Assembly (NCBI GenBank): GCA_027686065.1
Contig: JAQCTH010000034.1
Location: 1 to 41,336 of the forward strand
Direction of reading: 5' to 3'
DNA length: 41,336 bases
Origin: Clostridiaceae bacterium AF10-41
GTDB lineage: Bacteria > Bacillota > Clostridia > Clostridiales > Clostridiaceae
Translations under genes and position numbers: made by a program
Shown: positions 1 to 8,051 of the stretch, in pieces
Position numbering within the stretch: position 1 is the first letter of the stretch
How the letters are laid out: every line of letters starts with the position of its first letter
The notes under the pieces: generated by a model
What the model saw: the letters and a program-made list of their open reading frames with translations, nothing else
Told to the model about the DNA's origin: nothing
The model's database searches: none

Positions 1-324
1 GAATTTTATATATTTCAAATTATTTATATAATTAAGTTATAATTTTATTTTCAAATTAATAAGATAAACTTAACGTATAAATGTAGTATAAGTAATAATA
101 TATATTTAATACTAACTTTAAATTTTTATTATATTAAGTATCTTTATAATTATTTAGTGAAATACCTTCATGAAATATTTTCCTCTTACATTTTTTTATT
201 CAATATGTTATTATATTTTTATTATTTATTAGCTTCCAAGTGGAGTGAAAAATAAATACACACATATTTGTGGGGAGTGACAAGGGCAAATCACTCTCTT
301 TTATTTTATTTTTTTTAATATAAA
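1..324. other. Intergenic, AT-rich, no gene seen
   Basis: No credible reading frame was found. Near 270-310 there is a short dyad (GAGTGA then TCACTC) followed by a T-rich run on the + strand, which could be the terminator of a + strand gene lying before the window. Confidence 0.4.
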
Positions 325-349
325 AAAGGACTATATAAATAATCCTTTT
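325..349 (-). terminator. Terminator of the ktrB-ktrA unit
   Basis: On the minus strand an AAAAGGA...TCCTTTT stem is followed by a run of T just after the ktrA stop codon. The stem is short and AT-rich but correctly placed. Confidence 0.55.
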
Positions 350-1023
350 CACTTCACATTTAAATATTCTTCTAAATTTCTAATATTACTCCTTTTTCCT
401 ATAACTACTATTAAATCATTTTCTCTTAATATATATTCTGGATCTAATTCTATTATAGTTTCTTCATTCCTTTCTAAAGCTATAATATTTAAACTGAAAT
501 TATTTCTTATATTCGATTTTAAAATAGACTTCCCATCTATTTTAGAAGTAACTTTTAACTCTTCTATATGAATATCATTGTTTAATTCAATAAACTCTAA
601 TGCTTCTTCATTTAGTAATCTATTTGCAATTCTTATTGCCATATCATTTTCAGGGTACACAACCTCTGCACCTATTTTTCTTAAAACACAACCTTGTTCA
701 TAAGTAGTTGCTTTAGATATAACTCTTTTTACTCCCATATTAATTACATTTAATGTAGTCAATATGCTAACATCTATCTTTTCACCTATACATACGAATA
801 CTGTTTCACAATTTTGTATACCGGTTTCCTCTAAAGTTTCCTTATATAAATTATTAACTACAAAAGCATTTTCTGTTAGGTGTCTAATTTGTTTTATTTT
901 ATTTTCATCATTATCTATTACTATTACTTCTTTTCCAGCTTCTATAAGTGTTCTTGCTAATGCAAAACCAAATCTTCCAATTCCTATTATTCCAAATTCT
1001 ATTGCAGATTTATAACTAAACAT
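349..1023 (-). CDS. ktrA: Potassium uptake regulatory subunit KtrA/TrkA (RCK domain)
   Basis: This is the cytoplasmic gating subunit of a Ktr/Trk potassium transporter; family members bind nucleotides and form a ring under the membrane subunit. At 224 aa it has the KtrA length: one RCK-N Rossmann domain with the nucleotide-binding motif IIGIGRFGFALA near residues 13-24 and a following acidic VIDND, then an RCK-C domain from about residue 145. The start has a GGAGAG site just upstream. It lies 12 bp downstream of the membrane subunit gene, so the two are surely co-transcribed. A cyclic di-AMP effect via RCK-C is known in the family, but the sequence here does not show it. TrkA would be an equally acceptable name. 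Confidence 0.93.
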   Translation of the reverse strand: MFSYKSAIEFGIIGIGRFGFALARTLIEAGKEVIVIDNDENKIKQIRHLTENAFVVNNLYKETLEETGIQNCETVFVCIGEKIDVSILTTLNVINMGVKRVISKATTYEQGCVLRKIGAEVVYPENDMAIRIANRLLNEEALEFIELNNDIHIEELKVTSKIDGKSILKSNIRNNFSLNIIALERNEETIIELDPEYILRENDLIVVIGKRSNIRNLEEYLNVK

Positions 1024-1035
1024 ATTTATCTCTCC

Positions 1036-2328
1036 TTATCCTATTATAACTGTTTCTTCTGAATAATAAGCACTTGATGCTTCCTTAAAAGACCAAATTG
1101 TAGCTATAGTCATAGGTCCTAATCTTCCTATAAACATAATTAGTGAAATAATTATTTTACTTAAATCATTAAGATCTGGTGTTATTCCAGTTGATAATCC
1201 AACTGTACCAAAAGCACTTGTTACTTCAAATAATAATTGCATAAAAGTATAATTAGGTTCTATTATACTTATAACGAAAGTTCCCATACATACTACAAGT
1301 AAGGCTAATATAGTTAAATTAAATGCTTTAAAAACTACACTTGTAGGTATTGTTCTCTTAAATGCACTACAATGCTTATTTGTTGATGTGCTATAAATAC
1401 TTTTATATAAAGTAAATAAAGTGGTAGTTTTAATACCTCCTCCAGTAGATCCTGGAGACGCACCAATAAACATTAGAATAACTAATACAAATAATCCTGA
1501 ATTTGTAAAGTTACTTAATGAATAAGTACTAAATCCTGCAGTTCTTGCGGATGTGCTAAAAAAGAATGCCCCAAGCCAAGAAATATCCTCTGTTAATTTC
1601 AGCAAGATTGTACCTACTATTAATAATAAAGTTGTCATTGTAAGAACTATCTTTGTATGTAGGCTAAATTTCTTAAAGGATTTCTTTACTAAAATTTCTT
1701 TAATTACTAAAAATCCTAATCCTCCAAATATAATTAATCCACATGTAGTTAAATTTAATAATACATCATTTTTATATTGTATTAAATTTTGAAATCCTCC
1801 AAGTATATCAAATCCTGAATTATTAAATGCTGCTATGGAATGGAATATGCTTATTCCTAAAGCATCTAAAGGCTTATAATCTTGTGAAAATACAATATAA
1901 CTTAAAATTACTCCTATAAATTCAAAGGTTAAAGTTACTGCTAAAACTGCTTTTACTAATCTTACTAATCCTTTCATTGTATCTAAATTCATGGATTCTT
2001 TTATAAGTGTTCTTTCTTTTATTCCTATTCTTTTACCTAAAAGTAATATAAAACCAACACCAACAGATGTTACACCCAATCCACCTACCTGAATTAGTAA
2101 AGCAACAATTGATCGTCCGAATATAGTAAAAGTATCCGCTGTATCTATAGCGATCAATCCTGTTACACATACAGCGCTGGTTGATGTAAATAACGCATCT
2201 ACGAAAGATACATCAACTCCTTCATTTATTGATATAGGGAGTTTAAGTAATAATGCTCCTAATATAATTACTATTAAAAATCCTAAAACAATAATTCTTC
2301 CAGGCTTAATCCTTTCTATTAATTTCAT
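1036..2328 (-). CDS. ktrB: Potassium transporter membrane subunit KtrB/TrkH
   Basis: This is the ion-conducting subunit of a Trk/Ktr/HKT-type potassium uptake system in the cytoplasmic membrane. The 430-aa protein is highly hydrophobic and carries the four pore-loop selectivity signatures around glycines: TSTSAVCVTGL (about 48-58), NNSGFDI, TSARTAGFS and GTVGLSTGI. Its length suits KtrB better than the longer proteobacterial TrkH. It is the first gene of a two-gene unit with ktrA. A consensus promoter lies about 165 bp upstream, leaving a leader of about 160 nt that contains a perfect AT-only hairpin. Confidence 0.93.
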   Translation of the reverse strand: MKLIERIKPGRIIVLGFLIVIILGALLLKLPISINEGVDVSFVDALFTSTSAVCVTGLIAIDTADTFTIFGRSIVALLIQVGGLGVTSVGVGFILLLGKRIGIKERTLIKESMNLDTMKGLVRLVKAVLAVTLTFEFIGVILSYIVFSQDYKPLDALGISIFHSIAAFNNSGFDILGGFQNLIQYKNDVLLNLTTCGLIIFGGLGFLVIKEILVKKSFKKFSLHTKIVLTMTTLLLIVGTILLKLTEDISWLGAFFFSTSARTAGFSTYSLSNFTNSGLFVLVILMFIGASPGSTGGGIKTTTLFTLYKSIYSTSTNKHCSAFKRTIPTSVVFKAFNLTILALLVVCMGTFVISIIEPNYTFMQLLFEVTSAFGTVGLSTGITPDLNDLSKIIISLIMFIGRLGPMTIATIWSFKEASSAYYSEETVIIG

Positions 2329-2400
2329 ACAAAGCTCACTCCTTTATGATTAATATCTGGAAACTTAATATATTTAATAATTTATGATAATATTTTCAAA

Positions 2401-2431
2401 AGATTTTAATATTAATTCTATATTAAAATCT
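2401..2431 (-). promoter_or_regulatory. Perfect hairpin in the ktrB leader
   Basis: A 12-bp perfect inverted repeat (2401-2412 and 2420-2431) with a 7-nt loop sits in the transcribed leader between the promoter and ktrB. In the RNA it is followed by UUUUG. It could be a weak attenuator or an mRNA-stability element; it does not match the cyclic di-AMP riboswitch as I know it. Confidence 0.4.
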
Positions 2432-2493
2432 TCTATAATATCTTGTACATTTTTATAAATTATATTTTAAAACTTCCTAAGATTTTACGGTTA

Positions 2494-2522
2494 ATTATAT
2501 ATAGACAAGCAATTAATGTCAA
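2494..2522 (-). promoter_or_regulatory. Sigma-A promoter of ktrBA
   Basis: On the minus strand there is a perfect -35 TTGACA and a perfect -10 TATAAT separated by 17 bp. Transcription would start near 2486 and give a leader of about 160 nt ahead of ktrB. Confidence 0.75.
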
Positions 2523-2689
2523 TTTCATTATTCTTATGCATAATCTTTTAAAAGCTGAATTAACTTAAACTACCCCTTAATAATTAGCTTATATTCACAA
2601 AACGTTGCAAAATCTACATTTCTCTAAAAAAACTAGAAACTATGTTTGTATAAAATTATTAATTTATAATATGATATCTCCTTATATCA

Positions 2690-2735
2690 AAAAGAGACTG
2701 TTTATTATCTTTTCAGATAATAAACAGTCTCTTTT
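2690..2735. terminator. Strong bidirectional terminator, probably the native yebC terminator
   Basis: A 21-bp perfect inverted repeat (2690-2710 and 2715-2735) with a tttc loop and A/T tails on both sides. It follows the displaced 3' end of yebC at 2790 in the same direction, so I infer that it terminated yebC before the element inserted. Confidence 0.85.
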
Positions 2736-2773
2736 GATTTATATAATTGTAAATACAAAACTTATTTAATAAT

Positions 2774-2849
2774 ACTGCATTTAACAGTATTATTCTTCCC
2801 ATCCTTCTGGGAATTCAGCATTGTGGTAAACCTCTTGAACATCATCATC
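2774..2849. repeat. Left attachment-site copy (attL), matches 8241-8316
   Basis: These 76 bp match 8241-8316 with 8 mismatches. The longest exact stretch is 17 bp (2833-2849 versus 8300-8316) at the end facing the element body, which makes it the best candidate for the crossover core. The repeat covers the last codons of yebC plus a small dyad (ACTG...CAGT) just past the stop codon. Confidence 0.8.
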
Positions 2850-2861
2850 AATTGAAGTTAC
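2790..2861 (-). pseudogene. Displaced 3' end of yebC
   Basis: In the same frame and direction as yebC, this fragment encodes [19 protein letters not shown] and a stop codon (TAA at 2790-2792), matching the last residues of the intact gene (…EGWDE). Homology stops at about 2850. The strong terminator just beyond it suggests this is the original chromosomal gene end, cut off when the element brought its own copy. Confidence 0.8.
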
Positions 2862-2895
2862 CTTTATTGTTTTACTAGGTTTATTACTACTTTTT

Positions 2896-3174
2896 ATTTC
2901 AAAGCATATTAACAGTTACCTTAACTTAAAACATCAGTAAAAACATAATTATTATATATTACAATCACATTTTTAACAAGTATGAAATAAAATCTATGCT
3001 CCTGATAAATCCAATCCTACTTCATCACTATAAGTTTTTACAAATAGAAAACATCCACTAACAGTTTAATATCTAATAATTTATAGAAAGTGCTTTATGT
3101 TTATATCTCAATATTAATCTACTTTTTTTCATGGCTTATTTTTTCAGTAATAATAACTATAAATTATGAATTAG
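2896..3174. other. Element interior, no gene seen
   Basis: AT-rich sequence with stops in all frames I read. No convincing motif, repeat or hairpin. Confidence 0.4.
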
Positions 3175-3305
3175 TTAGCTTGCCTTTTCATTATGAATTG
3201 TATATCCAAATAACTTATTGATAGTATCTACTTGTCCTCTTGCTAGTAATAGCCTATCTTTAAGACTGTTTCATTTTCTGTTGAACAACAGTATTTGACC
3301 AATCA
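3175..3305 (-). pseudogene. Possible remnant of a small element-borne gene
   Basis: On the minus strand one frame reads STENETVL and, after a one-base shift, continues KDRLLLARGQVDTINKLFGY to a stop at 3175-3177. The text looks like real protein, but I cannot assign a family. It may be the tail of a lost phage or plasmid gene. Confidence 0.3.
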
Positions 3306-3401
3306 AATTAATATCAAATCAGCATTTTAACTGACTTTCCTAGTTGGTTTTTCCATTAAATATTTATTGTCATATTTAATATAACATCCTATAAATCTAT
3401 T

Positions 3402-4022
3402 CTATAAAGTATTTAGAATCCTTTTTAAATCAACATATATTAATGAATCTGCCATTTCCTTATATTTTAAATACATTTTATCAGTATTACCATCTCCACC
3501 TTTAAAAAATGCTTCATTGAAGTAAGTATCTGCCTTACTATACAATTCTCTAGACTTTATTAACAATGAATCAATTTCATTAGATAATTCTTTGAAAATA
3601 TGCTGATTATTAAACCAAAACACAAAATACTGTTCAGGTGTTAGCTGTAAACTTAATCCATCTGCCATATTAGGGCATATCATAATTCTACCACCAAGTG
3701 GTTTTGTATCATGAACAGTACACTTATTATTTTCAAGGAAAATACATTCACCCTCACTTTTTATTTCATCCATATATTCTTTATCAGCAAAATAATAACC
3801 TAATCTTCTCCCTAGTTTTTTCTTTACTGGAACTAGTCTAAGTATAGTATCTGCCTTTCTATTACTTACAGTAGGCAATACAATAAGATATTTTCTAAAG
3901 AATTCTTTAAAATCTAAATCATATTTTTCTAAAATAATTGGCAAATCTTCTGGAATAATATCACATGGTGCTTTTTTGCAACACATTCCACACTCCTTAC
4001 ATTCATATTTATTTATTATCAT
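3402..4022 (-). CDS. YkgJ-family cysteine cluster protein
   Basis: The 206-aa soluble protein starts with a dense cysteine cluster (CKECGMCCKKAPC, residues 8-20) and has two later cysteines in ENNKCTVHDTKPLGGRIMIC (about 100-118). This spacing is typical of the YkgJ/UPF0153 family, which is thought to bind zinc or an iron-sulfur cluster; no reaction is established. The ATG has a GGGGG site 7 nt upstream. It lies 44 bp downstream of the unknown gene 4067-4897, so the two probably form a cargo unit of the yebC-inserted element. Unlike the mobility genes around it, it is intact. Confidence 0.75.
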   Translation of the reverse strand: MIINKYECKECGMCCKKAPCDIIPEDLPIILEKYDLDFKEFFRKYLIVLPTVSNRKADTILRLVPVKKKLGRRLGYYFADKEYMDEIKSEGECIFLENNKCTVHDTKPLGGRIMICPNMADGLSLQLTPEQYFVFWFNNQHIFKELSNEIDSLLIKSRELYSKADTYFNEAFFKGGDGNTDKMYLKYKEMADSLIYVDLKRILNTL

Positions 4023-4066
4023 AATATCCCCCTATAAATATTATTAGTGTAATATAGTAATCAAGA

Positions 4067-4897
4067 CTACTTTATATCAAGTATTAAAATTATGTCATAT
4101 AATAAGTCTCCTACAACAGTTATTTCATAACTTTCTTCAACCTCTGTATTAGCTGATGCTAAACCAGTAGATATTGCAGGTGTATCATCAGTTTCCTTGT
4201 CATAAGAAACATCTAATCCATCTAAGTCTAATTCTGTTGAACTATCAACATTCTTTCTTATCAACTGGTATGAGGTACACTTTTCAATAGTAAGAAAAAA
4301 TATGTCTTTATCAATATTATTTTCATGTAATATTTCTATAAATTTTTTATAGAAGTAGATATCCCTTTTATCTCTTTTACTATTGTATTTTTGTGATTTT
4401 CTATTATCATATATTCTATAATTGCAATAATCACCTAAAAACCTTATATTTTTAATATCATGGTCAAACATATGTGTAAGTGCATCTGATAAAATAACAT
4501 ACTTAGGGTTTAATTGTCTTTGATTTACTATTAATGTATTGAGTATATATCCTAATATAAATGAAGCCATTTTAGATTTAGAAGACAAGATACTTTCTAA
4601 TGTTTTACTTATAAACATTCTCTTATCTTCATCATTAGCATATTCTCTTAACATTCTAAGTTTTTCTTCTTCAGTATGTTTTCCAATTTCAAATCCTTTT
4701 AAAAAATGATTAAACATAGTCCTATCAGCTAATTTTTTTGTCCCTATGAAAAACTTAGCTATTTTTGAACAGTCTCCAAGTAGTTCAATTGCTTCATTCT
4801 CCAAAAATGTGTTACTCAAAAATCCCTTTGCATCTGAGTATTTATCTAATCCATTATTAAGAAAATCTATGAATTTATAAATATCTATTTCTGGCAT
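4067..4897 (-). CDS. Unknown 276-aa protein, element cargo
   Basis: I do not recognise this protein. It is soluble, has no signal peptide or clear membrane segment, and is largely helical and charged in its first 130 residues. A moderately hydrophobic stretch (about 108-126) is followed by a basic, tyrosine-rich patch (about 155-180). The C-terminal 70 residues are acidic and low in complexity, then end in a hydrophobic tail. The ATG follows a GGGGGG site. It is the first gene of a two-gene unit with the YkgJ-like protein. Being intact in a decayed element, it may give the host a benefit such as defence or stress tolerance; that is only inference. Confidence 0.6.
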   Translation of the reverse strand: MPEIDIYKFIDFLNNGLDKYSDAKGFLSNTFLENEAIELLGDCSKIAKFFIGTKKLADRTMFNHFLKGFEIGKHTEEEKLRMLREYANDEDKRMFISKTLESILSSKSKMASFILGYILNTLIVNQRQLNPKYVILSDALTHMFDHDIKNIRFLGDYCNYRIYDNRKSQKYNSKRDKRDIYFYKKFIEILHENNIDKDIFFLTIEKCTSYQLIRKNVDSSTELDLDGLDVSYDKETDDTPAISTGLASANTEVEESYEITVVGDLLYDIILILDIK

Positions 4898-4972
4898 ACC
4901 ATCCCCCCATTACTTAATTTCATAATTATATTCTACCATAATTTACATAATTATTAGCAAGCTAATTTCTTG

Positions 4973-5629
4973 TTATATGTTTTTATCTTCATAATCTTTA
5001 ACTAATCTATAAAATGTATTTCTCTTAACACCTAAAAGCTCCATAGTTGCTATTGCTGTTATCTTTCCTGATTTCCAATCAGATAAGCAACTTCCCACCC
5101 ATAATGAAATTGTCAGATGGTCTACCATATGCTTTTCCTGTTTTAACTGAAATTCTTTTTCCTGTAGCTTCATCAACAGGCATTAAATCTATTCCTTACC
5201 TTTGCTTCTTTTTAATTTTCTTTCTTTCAATATCAGCCATGTATGACTTCATCTTTAGCATCATTTCTGACATCATTTTTTACACCATTTCAGATACTTC
5301 ATCCCCTGATTTAAAATTCATCATTTAAGGTGTAAAGTCTAATATTATAAGAATAACTCCTTTTTCCTGTAGTTCCCTATATTCCTGCTCCATTTCAACA
5401 GAATTTCTTCCAAGCCTATCTAAAGCTGTGATATAAAGTTCATCACCTTAACCTATGATTGCTTTAGCCCTTTTATATTCTTTTCTATCAAAATCTTTTT
5501 CTGACTTCTTATCTGCAATATTAATGCTTCATTGTTCCCCTGTTTCTTTAATTCATTTATTTGATAATTATAATCTTGACTATCACTTGAAAATCTAGCA
5601 TAACCAAATTTTTCTCCTGTTAACCTCAT
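4973..5629 (-). pseudogene. Serine recombinase (resolvase/invertase) remnant
   Basis: Reading from ATG at 5629, the N-terminus FGYARFSSDSQDYNYQINEL matches the start of the resolvase domain. In-frame or shifted pieces follow: GDELYITALDRLGRNSVEME (around 5450-5380), LMPVDEATGKRI and KAYGRPSDNF, and a C-terminal helix-turn-helix GKITAIATMELLGVKRNTFY. Several in-frame stops and at least two frameshifts separate them, so no full-length protein can be made. The C-terminal 67 aa remain open from 5176 but lack the catalytic domain. In life it would have been the element's resolvase or invertase. Confidence 0.8.
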
Positions 5630-5947
5630 AATTAAAACTCCTTCACTTCAACCAACTAAAAACAAAATATATTGTGGTTATTTTAAGCCTAATTACTCAA
5701 TTAAAACATGCCCCTGCCCCCATTATGGGAGGTATTAAGAAAGTAGCTAGTCTTTTTCATATTTTATATTAAATCTATTATATAAGTTGTGTTTCTAAAA
5801 GTTAATTTAATTATGAAACATTTCTAAAATAATTTTATCACAAATAGAAAAATGTTTATTAACATAATAAAGCCATTTATTAACCCTTTTTTAAAGTGTT
5901 CCTATTTCTATACTTTTATAAACACTTTAATTTATATAATTATAAAC
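5630..5947. other. Element interior, no gene seen
   Basis: No reading frame of note. A GC-richer patch near 5710-5733 (a short CCCAT/ATGGG dyad) stands out from its surroundings but fits no site I know. Confidence 0.4.
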
Positions 5948-5983
5948 TAAAGGAACTAACCATTATTTTGATTAGTCCCTTTA
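5948..5983 (-). terminator. Terminator of the 104-aa winged-helix gene
   Basis: TAAAGGAACTAAC pairs with a matching arm at 5971-5983, giving a stem of about 12 bp with one or two wobble pairs, just past the stop codon of the gene ending at 5986. Confidence 0.6.
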
Positions 5984-5985
5984 AA

Positions 5986-6300
5986 TTAAATAATATTAAT
6001 TATTTCTTTATTAAATACATAAGCTGAAAATGTCTTTTTTGCTCCAACATTACATAATTTCCTTTTAATAATAAAATCACCATTAATCTTTATTCCTAAA
6101 AGTTTATTAACTGCTTTATTCACTGTAGGTAAAGAAAGACCTGACAATTCTGCTATTCTCCTTTGGCTAACAGTGCTTACATAAAATTCATCACTAAAAG
6201 ATGCAATAACCATAAGTATACTAAATTCACTTCCTCCTATTTCTCTTATTAATCCCTTTTCTATTCCCTCAGATTTGATAAAAATACCATTCATATTCAT
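5986..6300 (-). CDS. Small winged-helix DNA-binding protein
   Basis: The 104-aa protein is essentially one winged-helix domain: QRRIAELSGLSLPTVNKAVNKL (about 46-67) is a clear helix-turn-helix with a recognition helix, followed by a basic wing (DFIIKRKLCNVGAKKTF). Such domains occur in replication initiators and small regulators of plasmids and phages. It could control the element's initiator-like gene or be a replication accessory factor. It lies alone, with its own terminator, between the recombinase remnant and the iteron-like repeats. It is intact. A specific role cannot be given. Confidence 0.6.
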   Translation of the reverse strand: MNMNGIFIKSEGIEKGLIREIGGSEFSILMVIASFSDEFYVSTVSQRRIAELSGLSLPTVNKAVNKLLGIKINGDFIIKRKLCNVGAKKTFSAYVFNKEIINII

Positions 6301-6548
6301 TCTTTTTACTCCTTTATATTATATAATTATGCAACATACATTCAAAGCAAATAGCTATATGTATCTAAATTCCCTAGTTTTAAGTAACTATATATTTAAA
6401 TAAGTTGCAAAAATTCTTATTTATATTTTTGTTATTTATTTAATCTTATTTCTTTAATTTTATACATAATGTTTCATGGATTAATTTATTAAGCCATGCT
6501 ACTACTTGTTATTAATATGATTGTTGTTATTATTATTAGTTGTTAGTT
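6301..6548. other. Element intergenic, no gene seen
   Basis: AT-rich DNA between the winged-helix gene and the iteron-like repeats. It could be part of an AT-rich origin region, but only its position and composition point that way. Confidence 0.3.
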
Positions 6549-6605
6549 GTACATTAAGTACCAATCCCATGTATATTAAGTACTACCTATATGTATATTA
6601 AGTAC
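6549..6605. repeat. Three iteron-like direct repeats, 22-bp period
   Basis: The 13-bp unit GTAYATTAAGTAC occurs at 6549-6561, 6571-6583 and 6593-6605, each start exactly 22 bp apart, with spacers that differ. A 22-bp step is two helical turns and is not a multiple of three, so these look like protein-binding sites rather than peptide repeats. They lie just downstream of an initiator-like gene, as plasmid iterons often do. Confidence 0.6.
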
Positions 6606-6614
6606 TGCTCCTAT

Positions 6615-6989
6615 TCAAAAAGTATTTCTTTCTTCAACAAGCCAATCATCTGGGTATACATAATTAACTTTATAAGTATTAGCCATGTTAACTCCCTCAT
6701 TATAATGACCTTTTTTCACTACTTGAATTAATCCAACATCCCCTAGTCTATCTAGTCCTTGTTTGATAGAACTATTATTCTTTATTCCTGTATATTGTTT
6801 TAGGATTTTATAACTTGGATAACATATTCCTGTATAAACATCTGCATGTTGATATAAACACAAATATAGCAATCTATCTATAGGCTTTAGCTTTAACTTA
6901 TGTAATTCTTTAATTAATCAATCTGGAAGTATTGCAAAGCACTTTCCAAATTTGACATTCTTATAATTAATATTACTTATTATTGGCAT
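6615..6989 (-). pseudogene. Initiator-like helix-turn-helix gene with an in-frame TGA
   Basis: A GGAGAAAA site precedes ATG at 6989. The frame reads MPIISNINYKNVKFGKCFAI, then LPD, then TGA (6918-6920), and continues LIKELHKLKLKPIDRLLYLC into a helix-turn-helix region (SYKILKQYTGIKNNSSIKQG, then LDRLGDVGLIQVVKKG) to a stop at 6615. The layout resembles the N-terminal DNA-binding part of phage and plasmid replication initiators (HTH_36-like). One point mutation explains the break; re-initiation at 6872 could still yield an 85-aa product. The iteron-like repeats follow directly. Confidence 0.65.
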
Positions 6990-7095
6990 AGATAATTTTC
7001 TCCTTTCTTCCCTTATTCAACATTTAAATAGTAGAATTTGTTCAAATAATACCTCCCAATTTTAAAATTTTTTAATTTATTTTTATATTTATGAC

Positions 7096-7123
7096 AAAAA
7101 AGCAATGAAATTTAATTCATTGC
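7096..7123 (-). terminator. Terminator of the integrase gene
   Basis: GCAATGAA (7102-7109) pairs perfectly with TTCATTGC (7116-7123); in the minus direction six T follow. It sits 12 bp past the stop codon reached in the restored integrase frame, which supports that longer frame as the ancestral gene. Confidence 0.75.
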
Positions 7124-7134
7124 CTAAAAATATT

Positions 7135-8051
7135 CTATTTAATTCTTAAATTCATTAGAGGACTTGTTTTAACACTTATTTCAACAATATTTCTATCTTC
7201 TAATCCCTGTAAATATCTTTTTGTTATACTTATGTCCCCTCATGTCCTAACAATCTGCTTAATGAATAAACATCTAATCCATTTCTTAACTGTGCCTGTG
7301 CAAAATAATGTCTACATGTATGTGGTGAACATCTTATTTCATTTCTTATTTTAGCTACTTTACCACAAAGCTTTACTATTCTTTCAACTGCTTCACCAGT
7401 CATTCTTTTACCTCTATATGATAAAAAATAAGCATCATCTTTTATTATGCTATCCTTAATATATTCTTCTCTTGCCCTTTCATATTTTATCATTATCTTT
7501 TTAAGCATTGGACTTATTGGAACAACCCTTTCTTTTCTCCCTTTTCCTTTAATATAAATTACTGTATCTTTTATATCTAACATCCCTAATGTACAAAGTT
7601 CAAGGTTTCTAATTCCTGTATCAAATAAAACTGCCATTATACATTTATTCCTTGTTTCAAGATAATTCTTATAGGTGTACACCCCTAACATACCCCTTAC
7701 TTCATCATCATTGAATGTTTTAATTACTGTTCTTTTTTCCCTTTGCCATTCTACTTTTAAAGCTATATTTATATTTATATATTCTTCTTTGCAACAATAC
7801 TTAAAAAATGCCCTTATATTCTTTAATATGGTGTTTACATAAATAGAACTTCTTCCTTTGCTTAATAAATACTGAAAATATTTTTTAATATGAATATGGT
7901 TTATTTCTTCTAATTCAACAATTTCAAATTCTTGTTTACAGTATTCCATAAACTTTAAAATATTGTTCTTATACCCCTTTATTGTTCTAGGTGTATAATT
8001 TTGCACCTGTAACTCAAAAATAAATTCTTTTAAAATATCATCTACTAACAT
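7135..8051 (-). pseudogene. Tyrosine integrase, frameshifted before the catalytic tyrosine
   Basis: This is an XerC/D-like site-specific recombinase, presumably the element's integrase. It has a SAM-like core-binding domain (about 1-90) and a catalytic domain with TGIRNLEL (first Arg), SPHTCRHYFAQ (HxxR) and LLGHEG. The frame then stops at 7230. A shift at the G4 run restores DISITKRYLQGLED, containing the nucleophilic Tyr, and runs to a stop at 7135. The start is ATG at 8051, because the upstream GTG at 8066 lies inside its ribosome site (GAAGGGTGG). As written the product lacks the tyrosine and should not recombine DNA. A sequencing error in the G run cannot be excluded. Confidence 0.85.

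Noticed and set aside
2329..2690. Cyclic di-AMP (ydaO) riboswitch upstream of ktrB
   Set aside because: The conserved core sequences that I know for this class are not found in the leader; only a simple AT hairpin is.
5047..5328. Open frame on the + strand, 93 codons
   Set aside because: It is antisense to the decayed serine recombinase, whose fragments read clearly on the minus strand. It has no ribosome site.
6549..6605. CRISPR array
   Set aside because: Repeats of 13 bp with 9-bp spacers are far too short; no other regularly spaced repeats were seen in the window.
6918..6920. In-frame TGA read as selenocysteine
   Set aside because: No SECIS-like hairpin right after it, no selenoprotein family resemblance, and neighbouring mobility genes are broken as well; point mutation is simpler.
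7228..7240. Programmed frameshift in the integrase
   Set aside because: A short G run alone is not a good slippery signal, and no stimulatory hairpin or upstream ribosome-site motif is evident. Decay or sequencing error is more likely.
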